Shown here piece after piece: positions 16,770 through 24,761 of a stretch of DNA of 35,129 nt. Source of the stretch: Clostridiales bacterium (GTDB lineage: Bacteria > Bacillota > Clostridia > Oscillospirales > Acutalibacteraceae). Made by a program: the position numbers and the translations under genes. The notes beneath the pieces are model-generated. The model worked only from the letters and a program-made list of their open reading frames with translations. It did no database searches and had not been told where the DNA came from. The stretch spans positions 1-35,129 of the forward strand of contig JAAWNT010000020.1 in assembly GCA_022799115.1 (NCBI GenBank). Direction: 5' to 3'. Each line of letters opens with the position of its first letter. The first letter of the stretch is position 1.

Positions 16770-17755
16770 TACAACCGCTCCTTTCTTCGGTCAGAAAACC
16801 AATAAAGGAAATGAAGCGTCCGATATGCCTTGTGTTCCAACAGTGTAAAGACCATCCTCTCCTTTGAATCCAGCCGGTTCAGATACGGGTTATCCGCGTA
16901 AGAAGGGAAATAGTTATGCATATAGCTTTTTAATTCTGTCAACAGCGGAGAGGCAGGGTCAATCCGAACAACCCGCACCGACGCCGCCAGATAGAGATGA
17001 TACAGCGCCAGATACTCCAGCTCAAATGCAAACTCTTTGCGCTGGTTAAAATATCCCATGAGATCGTCAAAGGCCTCCATAATCTCCCGGTTTTTCCAAA
17101 GTCTTTGGTTATGCATGGTAGATCCGGTTCTCTGATAATAGCAATACCATTCCTCCGGCACATAAACCGCGCGTTCCAATCGAGCAGCCAGCTTCACTGT
17201 GGTGCGCAAATCCTCATACCATACTCCGCCGGGAAATCGAATGGCCAAATCTATGAACCACCGCCTCTGATACAGCTTACTCACCGGCCCTGGGGCCATC
17301 AGGATCAAATCTTTCCTCTCCTGCACAGAAAGCAAAGTATTTTCAGGAAACCTCTCGGAAAAGCAACCGATCCGCTCCCCTTTTTCATTCACCACTTTTG
17401 TATTGCAAAAGACCAATTGTACGTTGTCAAACCGCTTAGCCGCAGTGTAAAGGGACGCAAGCATTCCCGGAAGGATTGCGTCGTCGCCGTCGATAAACAA
17501 CAAATATTCTCCCTGGGCTAAATCCATCCCGGCGTTTCTAGCCGCACCCTGGCCTTGGTTTTCCTGTCGCAGCACCCGGATTCTGGCGTCTCTGGCCGCA
17601 TAATCCGCAGCTATCCCCCAAGTATGGTCGGTGGAGCCGTCATCCACCACAATCACTTCGAAATCGGAAAACGATTGCTCCAAGACCGATTGTAAACAGC
17701 GTCCCAAAAACTTTTCCACATTAAAAACCGGAATAACAATGCTGATTGCAGCCAG
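16769..17755 (-). CDS. Glycosyltransferase family 2 (tandem paralog B), CTG start
   Basis: A 328-residue GT-A enzyme. The first ATG/GTG/TTG in frame is GTG at 17719, which would delete the first beta strand (ISIVIPVFN) that binds the nucleotide. The frame is open upstream to a TAA with no usual start. A CTG at 17755 has AAGGAG 9 bases before it. From that CTG, IVIPVFNV and VVDDGS fall at exactly the same residue numbers (6-13 and 36-41) as in paralog A. The metal motif is FIDGDD (87-92) and WYEDLRTTVKL matches paralog A. The start at 17755 is inference, the enzyme family is clear. It follows the previous gene by 28 bases and overlaps the next by 1. Confidence 0.82.
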   Translation of the reverse strand: MAAISIVIPVFNVEKFLGRCLQSVLEQSFSDFEVIVVDDGSTDHTWGIAADYAARDARIRVLRQENQGQGAARNAGMDLAQGEYLLFIDGDDAILPGMLASLYTAAKRFDNVQLVFCNTKVVNEKGERIGCFSERFPENTLLSVQERKDLILMAPGPVSKLYQRRWFIDLAIRFPGGVWYEDLRTTVKLAARLERAVYVPEEWYCYYQRTGSTMHNQRLWKNREIMEAFDDLMGYFNQRKEFAFELEYLALYHLYLAASVRVVRIDPASPLLTELKSYMHNYFPSYADNPYLNRLDSKERMVFTLLEHKAYRTLHFLYWFSDRRKERL

Positions 17756-17783
17756 ATATGACCTCTCCTTCCGATGAATTTTT

Positions 17784-18854
17784 TCAATGTTTCGCCCTTA
17801 AAAACAGACGGGATAACCGTCGCTGTGCGAAAGAGATCCCCCATCCCAGCAGCATGGAGGGCCAAACCGGCCGTGTGCGCAAGATCAGACAAAGGAATGA
17901 AAAAAGCGCTCCGTTCCCTTTGGTATGGCAGAGTTGAGCTCGAACATAGGGATGCGTTTTCATCTCCCTTACTCTCTGATATTTTTCTGGAACCGTGAGA
18001 GGACAGCTGGAAGAAAACAAAACGCTGATACAGGAAAGCACACTTTTTATATACATATAGGAAAAATGAGAGCGCCCCTGTTCCCCAATTTCCCCACAGT
18101 ACCCGGCCAGCTCTCTCACCCTTTGATCCAGTTTGCCACAAATCTCAAATTTTTCCGGCAGATACCGAGTCACAAGACTCTCCCCCTGCGCGCGATACTC
18201 ATAACAGCATCGATGATCCACCACGATGCGCTCTGCGGCCTCCAGCACGTCAAATACAAACATGCGGTCCTCCCCATAAAGAAGATCCGGAAAGAAAATT
18301 CCTTTCTGAATAAGCAGATTTTTGTCGTACAGTTTATTCCATGCCGGATTCAACACCCCGCTGCGATAGAGTTCCGGCAGGCGCCCAGCTAGCTGGCATT
18401 TGTCTTTGATAAAGGCATCTGGATACCGATACTCAGTTTTTCCGTTTTCCTCCACCTGGCAGAAGCCAAAAACGGCGACCTGCGCTTGACACTGCAAAAG
18501 TTTTTTCAGCATCATGGCCAGAGATTCCGGAGGAATCCAATCGTCGGCGTCCATAAAAAACACATACCGCCCCCTCGCCTGCTTCAAGCCGGCGTTTCTA
18601 GCCGGCGCAGGCCCGGTTCGAGAGGTTTTCACCACCGTGATCCGAAACTCCTTCTGTTCAAATGCGTGGAGAATGGCAGCAGTCCCATCAATGGAGCCAT
18701 CGTCCACAACAATCAGCTCCCAGTCTTGCAGCGTCTGGTTGATTACACTGCGCAAAGACTCCTCCAGCGTGCATTCCCCATTATACACCGGCATAATCAC
18801 GCTGACCGCCGGGATGCTGTTTTCATTCCTATCTTGCAAAATGTTTTCCCTCAT
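17784..18854 (-). CDS. Glycosyltransferase family 2
   Basis: A 356-residue GT2 enzyme: VSVIMPVYNGE (about 17-27), LIVVDDGSIDGT (about 47-58), GPAPARNAGLKQARG and the metal-binding FMDADDWIPP. The second half differs from the tandem pair (LYGEDRMFVFDVLEAAERI, then RYLPEKFEICGKLD) and resembles EpsH/CapM-like transferases of capsule loci. It probably adds one sugar of the repeat. The ATG at 18854 overlaps the upstream membrane-protein gene by 26 bases, which suggests coupling. A ribosome site there is weak, but longer in-frame starts lie deep within the upstream gene. Confidence 0.88.
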   Translation of the reverse strand: MRENILQDRNENSIPAVSVIMPVYNGECTLEESLRSVINQTLQDWELIVVDDGSIDGTAAILHAFEQKEFRITVVKTSRTGPAPARNAGLKQARGRYVFFMDADDWIPPESLAMMLKKLLQCQAQVAVFGFCQVEENGKTEYRYPDAFIKDKCQLAGRLPELYRSGVLNPAWNKLYDKNLLIQKGIFFPDLLYGEDRMFVFDVLEAAERIVVDHRCCYEYRAQGESLVTRYLPEKFEICGKLDQRVRELAGYCGEIGEQGRSHFSYMYIKSVLSCISVLFSSSCPLTVPEKYQRVREMKTHPYVRAQLCHTKGNGALFSFLCLILRTRPVWPSMLLGWGISFAQRRLSRLFLRAKH

Positions 18855-20304
18855 CCGGAGTGCCTGCCTTTCCCTTTTGTCCAAGCAGAGCAAGAGAAAG
18901 CGCCAGAATGAAAGAGAAATACACCGATACATTGGGCCGCACCAAGGTGTGCCCCGCAAAGAAAGAGGAGCCCAATAGCAACGAGCCGCTGAGCAGATTT
19001 CCCCAGAGGGCGACGCTCCAGGAAACCCGGTTGTAAACAAGCCGTTTAACCGCCCAGGCCAACAGGCTCAATACGCTTAACAGGCTCAGTCCCATTCCAA
19101 CATAGCCATATAGATAAAACAGGACATGAAAATCGTTTTCCGGCTCCATGCTGGTTTCTCCTGCCATTAACGTTTGGTATTCATAGCCAAACAAATGCGT
19201 GATACGGGGCTTACGCTCCCATTGCATGGCGGCAAAGGTTCTCTTTTTCAACCTGACGTCAGAAAGAATACTCACCTCGGTGGTATAATCATATTGCTGC
19301 AATGTGCTTTCCAATCCAAACGTATCCACAAGCTCTGCACAATACTTTTGATAAAGCTCCCGGTACGGGGTATATTGGTCGGTAATCTGCTGCTCTTCCT
19401 CTTCCCTCTGTGTTTTTTCCTCCGTGTATCGCTCGTGCTGAGCGCGGCTTTGATACATGGGAGACAGGGTATATCCTCCTGCGCATACCGCCAAAACAGC
19501 CAAGAGGAAAAGAATCCCCTTGATCCAACGCCCCTTTTTTCTTCTGGCCCAGCCGAATAAAAAGACGGCCGACATGCCAATGGCGATGATAAAAATAGAA
19601 AAATAGGCCACTCTAGTACCAATAAGAAAAAGATTCATAAATCCCAGCAAAGCGGTAACACCAAAGAAAAGCTTTCCCCGTTTCATGGTATAAACCAAAG
19701 CCACAGGCAATAGGGCGGCTAAAATCGCACTTTGAGCATTTCCGCTGTAGAACCAGCCCAAAAAACCTTTTTGGGTATACCAATAGGTGTGGGACATGGT
19801 GTTGGTAGCCGCTGCCAGCAAAAGGGAAAGGCTGATGATATAGATATTTATGGTAGCTCCCAATTGAAACGCATCTCCGCACCTGGGGTTGCGGCGGAAA
19901 AATTGTAGAAATGCAAAGGCGTAAACCGGCAGTTGTATCACCTTGATAAAGTAAGACGCATCGGAAACAGGATCCCGGTATCCAGCGTCCAGACAGACCA
20001 ACATATGCGCCGCCCAATAGACGGCAATCATCCCGTAAAAGGCAACCGCATGCCATTTTTTAAGGGAGACAATGACGGAGCTGACTCCGATTACCGCCAG
20101 AAGTATCGTCCGAACCGCGAAGCTGATATTTGGCACTCCCCCAACGATGGAGAAATAAGAGCCTATATCCAGCAAGGGCTGGAGGATTACAAATAAAAAT
20201 ACAAATACAAAGCCGGCCGTCAACGGTTCCTTTTCAATTTCTTTGCTGCGATATCGATAATGCGACAAACCACAACACCTTAACTTTCGATTAATTGCAT
20301 CCAT
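18829..20304 (-). CDS. O-antigen ligase/polymerase-like membrane protein
   Basis: A 491-residue polytopic protein, about 10-11 hydrophobic segments, with a large soluble loop at about 285-385 (Glu/Gln-rich near RYTEEKTQREEEEQQI, then RVxxKK-like RLKKRTFAAMQ). This is the layout of the Wzy/WaaL-type polysaccharide polymerase or ligase family, and FLIGTRVAYFSIFI fits the conserved region before the loop. Specific role (polymerase, ligase or export) cannot be told. The ATG at 20304 overlaps the GT4 gene by 25 bases with little ribosome site. A TTG at 20268 (MSHYRYRSKE) has AAGG 9 bases upstream and is a good alternative. Confidence 0.75.
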   Translation of the reverse strand: MDAINRKLRCCGLSHYRYRSKEIEKEPLTAGFVFVFLFVILQPLLDIGSYFSIVGGVPNISFAVRTILLAVIGVSSVIVSLKKWHAVAFYGMIAVYWAAHMLVCLDAGYRDPVSDASYFIKVIQLPVYAFAFLQFFRRNPRCGDAFQLGATINIYIISLSLLLAAATNTMSHTYWYTQKGFLGWFYSGNAQSAILAALLPVALVYTMKRGKLFFGVTALLGFMNLFLIGTRVAYFSIFIIAIGMSAVFLFGWARRKKGRWIKGILFLLAVLAVCAGGYTLSPMYQSRAQHERYTEEKTQREEEEQQITDQYTPYRELYQKYCAELVDTFGLESTLQQYDYTTEVSILSDVRLKKRTFAAMQWERKPRITHLFGYEYQTLMAGETSMEPENDFHVLFYLYGYVGMGLSLLSVLSLLAWAVKRLVYNRVSWSVALWGNLLSGSLLLGSSFFAGHTLVRPNVSVYFSFILALSLALLGQKGKAGTPDEGKHFAR

Positions 20305-21440
20305 TTTGGAAGGATGGCGTCTTTTTCATACCGCTTTGCCGATTCTTTGGCGTTGCTTCCCAACGCCTCGCATCGCTTCTGATTCTCTAATAAAGTTGCC
20401 AGCCGCCGGGCCATCGCCTCTTCTTCTCCATCTGGCAATAAATATCCGTTGAACCCGTCCTGTATAATTTCCCGGGGGCCAGTGCGCACGTCAAAGGCAA
20501 TTGCCGGAATCCCGCAGGACATCGCTTCTATCAGAACAAACCCAAAGCTTTCCTCCAAAGAGGTCATAAGGTAGCACCAAGAGCTTGCCATTTCCTCCAG
20601 CACTTGTTCATGAGGCAAAGCGCCGGCAAAAATCACGGTAGAATCCAGGTTTAATTGACGACAGCGTTCCTCCAAGTGGGATCGTTCCTGCCCCTCCCCC
20701 ACAATCTTCAGGATAAACTGGGGATATAAGGGAGATATCTTTCCCCAAACCCGAAGCATTCGTTCAAATCCCTTTTCCGCATGGAGCCTGCCCACAGCGA
20801 TCACCTGTTTCTTTTTTTCTCTGGAGGGCAGCCCCTGGGAGGTTAAGAAATGAGGGATCGCCAGACAGGCTAACTGCGACTTTTGCCGTTGCAGCAATTG
20901 ACGCAGTTCATCTGCGGACTGCTTAGTGGGCACCACTAAACAATCAATGTTCCGGTATCCTCGGGCAATTTTCCGAATCCATTTGGGAGAACAGCCATGG
21001 TCCTGATGCAACTGAGCAATCCTTTTTACTCCAGGATTGCCAAACCTGGATAACAGAAGGCTATATTCGTGCCGGGTGGAAATCACCGTTCCTTCGGTTA
21101 TATTCCGGATCGCCCGCTTCATGGTTGCGTATTTTACCCACAACGTCCTCACCGCCCGCAGCGACTCCCGAATGATTGCCACAGGGTTCTTGCTGGAAAC
21201 TGCTTTGGAAAACTCCTTTCGGTTTGGCTTTCGATCCGTAAGATAAGTTACCTTCACCCGCTGGTCCAACCGGTATACCGGCTCACACAGCCGGTAAGTA
21301 GAAAGAATCTCCACCGGTCGCCCTTGTTCGCTCAGCGCGTTTGAAAGCGAGCAAACCGCCATTTCAATTCCTCCGTGATCCAGATGGAGGCAAGCAATCG
21401 TCACTTTTTCCTTAGTTGCATGATTTTTTCTCTGATTCAT
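20280..21440 (-). CDS. Glycosyltransferase family 4
   Basis: A 386-residue GT-B fold retaining transferase. The N-terminal domain opens with VTIACLHLDHGGIEMAV (the glycine-rich acceptor loop). The C-terminal domain has KQVIAVGRLHAEKGFERML, IVGEGQER, the ALPHEQVLEEM segment, and the donor-binding EESFGFVLIEAMSCGIPAIA with the Glu-x7-Glu pair. It is the first gene of a five-gene minus-strand operon. ATG at 21440 was chosen as the family-like start. A TTG two codons earlier is 9 bases from AGAGGA and is also possible. The operon promoter is not obvious. Confidence 0.9.
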   Translation of the reverse strand: MNQRKNHATKEKVTIACLHLDHGGIEMAVCSLSNALSEQGRPVEILSTYRLCEPVYRLDQRVKVTYLTDRKPNRKEFSKAVSSKNPVAIIRESLRAVRTLWVKYATMKRAIRNITEGTVISTRHEYSLLLSRFGNPGVKRIAQLHQDHGCSPKWIRKIARGYRNIDCLVVPTKQSADELRQLLQRQKSQLACLAIPHFLTSQGLPSREKKKQVIAVGRLHAEKGFERMLRVWGKISPLYPQFILKIVGEGQERSHLEERCRQLNLDSTVIFAGALPHEQVLEEMASSWCYLMTSLEESFGFVLIEAMSCGIPAIAFDVRTGPREIIQDGFNGYLLPDGEEEAMARRLATLLENQKRCEALGSNAKESAKRYEKDAILPKWMQLIES

Positions 21441-21576
21441 AAGCAAACGCCGTATTCCTCTTTCGCAAACGATCGTCACCATTTTCGGGGAGATTTTCTA
21501 TATTTTGTGAGCGCAACCGCTTTCCCGGCCTTTCATTTTTAATAAAACAGGTTTTCCCCTCTAACGCCGATGGAAG

Positions 21577-21634
21577 AAAAACAGAATCCCACAGACTGCC
21601 CCACACCGTGGGCTGCTGAAAAGATTCTGTTTTT
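21577..21634. terminator. Bidirectional terminator after the CofE-like gene
   Basis: A perfect 12-bp outer stem, AAAAACAGAATC (21577-21588) with GATTCTGTTTTT (21623-21634), encloses a GC-rich inner hairpin (CCCAC/GTGGG). T-runs flank both sides. It would end the CofE-like transcript (minus strand) about 20 bases past its stop and insulate the glycosyltransferase operon. Confidence 0.85.
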
Positions 21635-21653
21635 ATATCTTTTTGTCGATTTT

Positions 21654-22853
21654 TTATTTTGTGTAATTATCGAAATAACCTTGGATCAAAATAATGGGGG
21701 TGCCTTTGTCTCCGCTGCCGGAGGTCAAATCCGCCAAAGAGCCGATCAGATCGGTCAGCCTTCTGGGGGTTGTTCCCTGAGAAACCATGTTGCCGGTCAG
21801 ATCCGCCGACTTCCGGTCTTTTTCCTTGATATATTCCGTGATGGCGGATTTGAGTTCCTCCCCGGAAAGAGCGGCAAAATCATTGTCCGCCAGATACTTC
21901 AGTTTCACCTCGCTGGGGGTGCCCTCCAGCCCTTTGGTATAAGCGGGAGAAACCACCGGGTCGGCCAGCTCCCAGATCTTGCCCACCGGATCCTTGAACG
22001 CGCCGTCCCCGTATACCATCACTTCCACCTGTTTTCCGGTTTTCTCCAGAATCGCATTGTGTATGTTCCGGACAACCTCATCACAATGAATGGGAAACAG
22101 TTTCACAGTCTCTTCAGTGGCCTTGTTGGATCCCAGCAGTCCGTATTGATCGTTATAGCCGCTGCCGTCTACGCTCCGGGTTAAAATTTCGTCCAGGCTA
22201 TATACCTTTTTCGCCCCATTGTTGCGCAGAATGCGTTTTGTTCTGGCTCTGGTATGGATATCGCAGTTGAGCACGCTGGTGGTATAATCTAAAATTGCCT
22301 TTGGCTGGTTAGCAAAAATGATTTCCACCTGTGCGCCTGCTTCGGTAATCAGCTGTTTATAATAATCCACATAGTCCACGCCGGTAAAGGTATGTTTCTG
22401 GTAGCCGAACAGCTCGCGATATTGTTCTTCGGTCAGCACATCGCTCCACGGATTGACGTTCTTTTCGTCCAGCAGATCCTCGCTTATCAAATGATTGCCC
22501 ACCTCGTCGGAAGGGTAGCTGAGCATCAGCACCACCTTCTTACATCCCTTGGCAATGCCCTTCAGGCAGATGGCAAAACGGTTTCGGCTGAGAATGGGAA
22601 AAATCACACCCACGGTATCTTCACCGAACTTCTCATGCACATCCTTGGCTATCTGGTCCACGGTGGCATAATTGCCTTGAGCTCTGGCCACAACCGCTTC
22701 GGTCACCGCGATAACGTCACGGTCCCTCAAGGTAAAATTTTCGCTCTCTGCGGCAGCCAAAACAGAATCCACTACGATTTTGGCCAAGTCATCGCCCTGC
22801 CGGATAATAGGAGCTCTTACTCCGCGGGATACGGTTCCAACCAGTCTGTCCAT
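21654..22853 (-). CDS. Coenzyme F420-0:L-glutamate ligase (CofE)-like protein
   Basis: A 399-residue soluble protein of the CofE/F420-0 gamma-glutamyl ligase superfamily in the form common in Clostridia. Evidence is [19 protein letters not shown] near the N-terminus, followed by [19 protein letters not shown] and the [20 protein letters not shown] segment. True CofE adds L-glutamate to F420-0 with GTP. This host type is not known to make F420 and no other F420 gene is in the window, so the substrate is unknown. ATG at 22853 has GGAGG 7 bases upstream; the longer frame start is not supported. A consensus promoter lies upstream, back-to-back with that of hemA. Confidence 0.8.
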   Translation of the reverse strand: MDRLVGTVSRGVRAPIIRQGDDLAKIVVDSVLAAAESENFTLRDRDVIAVTEAVVARAQGNYATVDQIAKDVHEKFGEDTVGVIFPILSRNRFAICLKGIAKGCKKVVLMLSYPSDEVGNHLISEDLLDEKNVNPWSDVLTEEQYRELFGYQKHTFTGVDYVDYYKQLITEAGAQVEIIFANQPKAILDYTTSVLNCDIHTRARTKRILRNNGAKKVYSLDEILTRSVDGSGYNDQYGLLGSNKATEETVKLFPIHCDEVVRNIHNAILEKTGKQVEVMVYGDGAFKDPVGKIWELADPVVSPAYTKGLEGTPSEVKLKYLADNDFAALSGEELKSAITEYIKEKDRKSADLTGNMVSQGTTPRRLTDLIGSLADLTSGSGDKGTPIILIQGYFDNYTK

Positions 22854-22877
22854 AGTTATTCCTCCAGTAAAATAATA

Positions 22878-22906
22878 TTGCCATTCACAAATATTTATAT
22901 TATACT
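22878..22906 (+). promoter_or_regulatory. Promoter for the tetrapyrrole operon (hemA)
   Basis: TTGCCA (22878-22883), 17 bases, TATACT (22901-22906): 5 of 6 matches in both boxes. The leader to hemA is about 90 bases. Confidence 0.65.
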
Positions 22907-22927
22907 GCAAATGCGACTATATGTAAA
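22899..22927 (-). promoter_or_regulatory. Promoter for the CofE-like gene
   Basis: On the minus strand TTTACA (22927-22922), 17 bases and a perfect TATAAT (22904-22899). Its -10 shares four bases with the -10 of the opposing hemA promoter. Confidence 0.7.
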
Positions 22928-23003
22928 ATAAAAACTGACAAACTTCCGCAATTTTTTCGCAGAATTACACGGAACGCCTATCTCAGAGAAAAGAGGAATT
23001 CCT

Positions 23004-24761
23004 TTGAATATCTATATGACGGGAATCGATTTTGACCGGGCCGCAATCTGTGACCGAGAGGTGTTTTCCTTCACCAAAATCGGCGCCAAACGTGCCGTTG
23101 AAGAAGCCTTGCAGATAAGCGGCGCGGACGGCTGCGTTCTGCTCTCCACCTGCAACCGAACGGAATTGTGGTTGAGCGGACAAGTACTCCTCTCTCCATA
23201 CCACACACTTTGCCGACTAAAGGGTGCGGATCCCAGCCGCGTTGAACCCTTGTTTAAGAATCGAAGCGGTGAGCAGGCGGTGCGCCACCTGTTCGCCCTT
23301 GCCTGCGGGATGAAATCCCAGGTGTTCGGAGAGGATCAAATTATCTCTCAGGTCAAGAACGCAGCCGCCCTTTCCCGCGAGGCCGGCTGCATGGATACAG
23401 TGCTGGAAAAGCTGTTTCAAACTGCGGTGACCGCCTCCAAACGGATAAAATCGGAGGTTTTTCTCACTTCATCCCATCCCTGCGTCGCCACCAAAACGAT
23501 TGAGCTGCTCAAAAAACAGCTGGGGGATTTAGACCGCGTGCCATGTCTTGTGATCGGCAGCGGAGAGATGGGGAAACTAACGGCCCGGCTGCTGCTGGAA
23601 GAGGGCTGTTCGGTCACCATTACCCAGCGCCGCCTGCACTCTGAGCCTGCAAAAATGCCAAAGGGATGCCAGGTGATCCCTTACGATCAGAGGCTTTCTG
23701 CGCTTTCCCGGGTGCAAGCGGTTATCAGCGCCACATTAAGCCCTCACTACACCCTCAAAAAAGAGGAGGCGGCCCCTTTTCTCCCAAAGCATCGCTGTAT
23801 TTTTGTGGATTTGGCGGTCCCTCGGGACATCGATCCAGCAATTGGCGAACTAGAGTTTGCGGAATGTTTCGATATGGACAGCTTCGATCACTCTCCCGCC
23901 CAAGCATATCAGAATCAGGAGCTTGCAAAAGCGCAGTTGATCCTGCGGGAATACCAGGAACAACTAATTCGCTGGTATTATTTCCGGGACTACTTGCCCA
24001 ACGTAGAATCCATCGCTGACAGCGTAGCCCAAGACGTTGCGTTTCGAATCAATCGTTCGATGAGCCGTCTGCCTTTGGATCAACGGCAGCAATCCGAACT
24101 GGAACGGCAAACGGAAGATGCCGCAAAAAAATCCGTTCGCAAGCTTCTATTTTCCCTACGGAATACGTTGAACCTTTCCCAATGGAACGCCTGTTTTTCC
24201 GCTATGTGCGGCAAAGACGCTCAGCCTAACCGACAAGAATTATGGAGCGCTGCGGAAGGCGGCAGTGGTAGCGATTTTTTCCCTTTATTCGTTTCCTTAC
24301 GAGGGAAAACTGTCCGAATTGTGGGAGGCGGCGCCATCGCTCTGCGCCGGATCCGCACCTTATTGCCGTTTGGATGCCGAGTGGAACTGGTTTCTCCACA
24401 AGCTTGCCCCGCGTTAGTCCATCTGGCAAAGCAGCGGCAAATCAATTGGACGCAAAGGCAGTATCAGCCGGGTGACTGCAAGGAGGCCGATCTGGTGTGT
24501 GCCTGCACAGACAATCGCCAAATCAATCACCTCGTCGCGGAGGAATGCCGGCGGTTATCGATTCCGGTGAGCGTGGCCGATTGTAAAGAGGAGTGTACTT
24601 TTCTATTTCCAGCCGTGATTGCAGAGAACGGGACCGTTATAGGGATTAGCTCCGGAGGTTCGGACCATCGGCTGGTCCGCAGGACAGCCCAGCGTATCCG
24701 CGAGCGCAGGGAGTCCATCTTTTTTTCAGAGGGAGGAAACGCAGATGAATCGGGTGATTAA
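23004..24761 (+). CDS. hemA: Glutamyl-tRNA reductase fused to a Met8/SirC-type dehydrogenase domain
   Basis: A 585-residue fusion. Residues 1 to about 405 are glutamyl-tRNA reductase (glutamyl-tRNA to glutamate-1-semialdehyde, NADPH), with catalytic Cys50 in LLSTCNRTEL, SQVFGEDQI, the dinucleotide loop VIGSGEMGKLTARLL (183-197) and the dimerisation helix near 310-395. Residues about 427-575 are a precorrin-2 dehydrogenase-like Rossmann domain: SLRGKTVRIVGGGAIALRR (431-449), ACTDN with Asp503, and SVADCKEECTFLFPA. This second part is short and lacks the helical C-terminal domain of full-length SirC/Met8. TTG start with GAGG 7 bases upstream. It overlaps hemC by 17 bases. Clostridium josui is remembered as having a similar fusion. 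Confidence 0.93.
   Translation: MNIYMTGIDFDRAAICDREVFSFTKIGAKRAVEEALQISGADGCVLLSTCNRTELWLSGQVLLSPYHTLCRLKGADPSRVEPLFKNRSGEQAVRHLFALACGMKSQVFGEDQIISQVKNAAALSREAGCMDTVLEKLFQTAVTASKRIKSEVFLTSSHPCVATKTIELLKKQLGDLDRVPCLVIGSGEMGKLTARLLLEEGCSVTITQRRLHSEPAKMPKGCQVIPYDQRLSALSRVQAVISATLSPHYTLKKEEAAPFLPKHRCIFVDLAVPRDIDPAIGELEFAECFDMDSFDHSPAQAYQNQELAKAQLILREYQEQLIRWYYFRDYLPNVESIADSVAQDVAFRINRSMSRLPLDQRQQSELERQTEDAAKKSVRKLLFSLRNTLNLSQWNACFSAMCGKDAQPNRQELWSAAEGGSGSDFFPLFVSLRGKTVRIVGGGAIALRRIRTLLPFGCRVELVSPQACPALVHLAKQRQINWTQRQYQPGDCKEADLVCACTDNRQINHLVAEECRRLSIPVSVADCKEECTFLFPAVIAENGTVIGISSGGSDHRLVRRTAQRIRERRESIFFSEGGNADESGD

Noticed and set aside
17653-18141. A frame bridging two glycosyltransferase genes, considered as a frameshifted fusion
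   Set aside because: It is out of frame with both genes' conserved motifs. The upstream gene ends normally and the downstream one is explained by the CTG start.
21570-22184. A 204-codon plus-strand frame
   Set aside because: Antisense to the CofE-like gene and starting inside its terminator hairpin.
22907-23003. A cobalamin or other riboswitch before hemA
   Set aside because: The leader is only about 90 bases and shows no B12-box-like or other riboswitch core.
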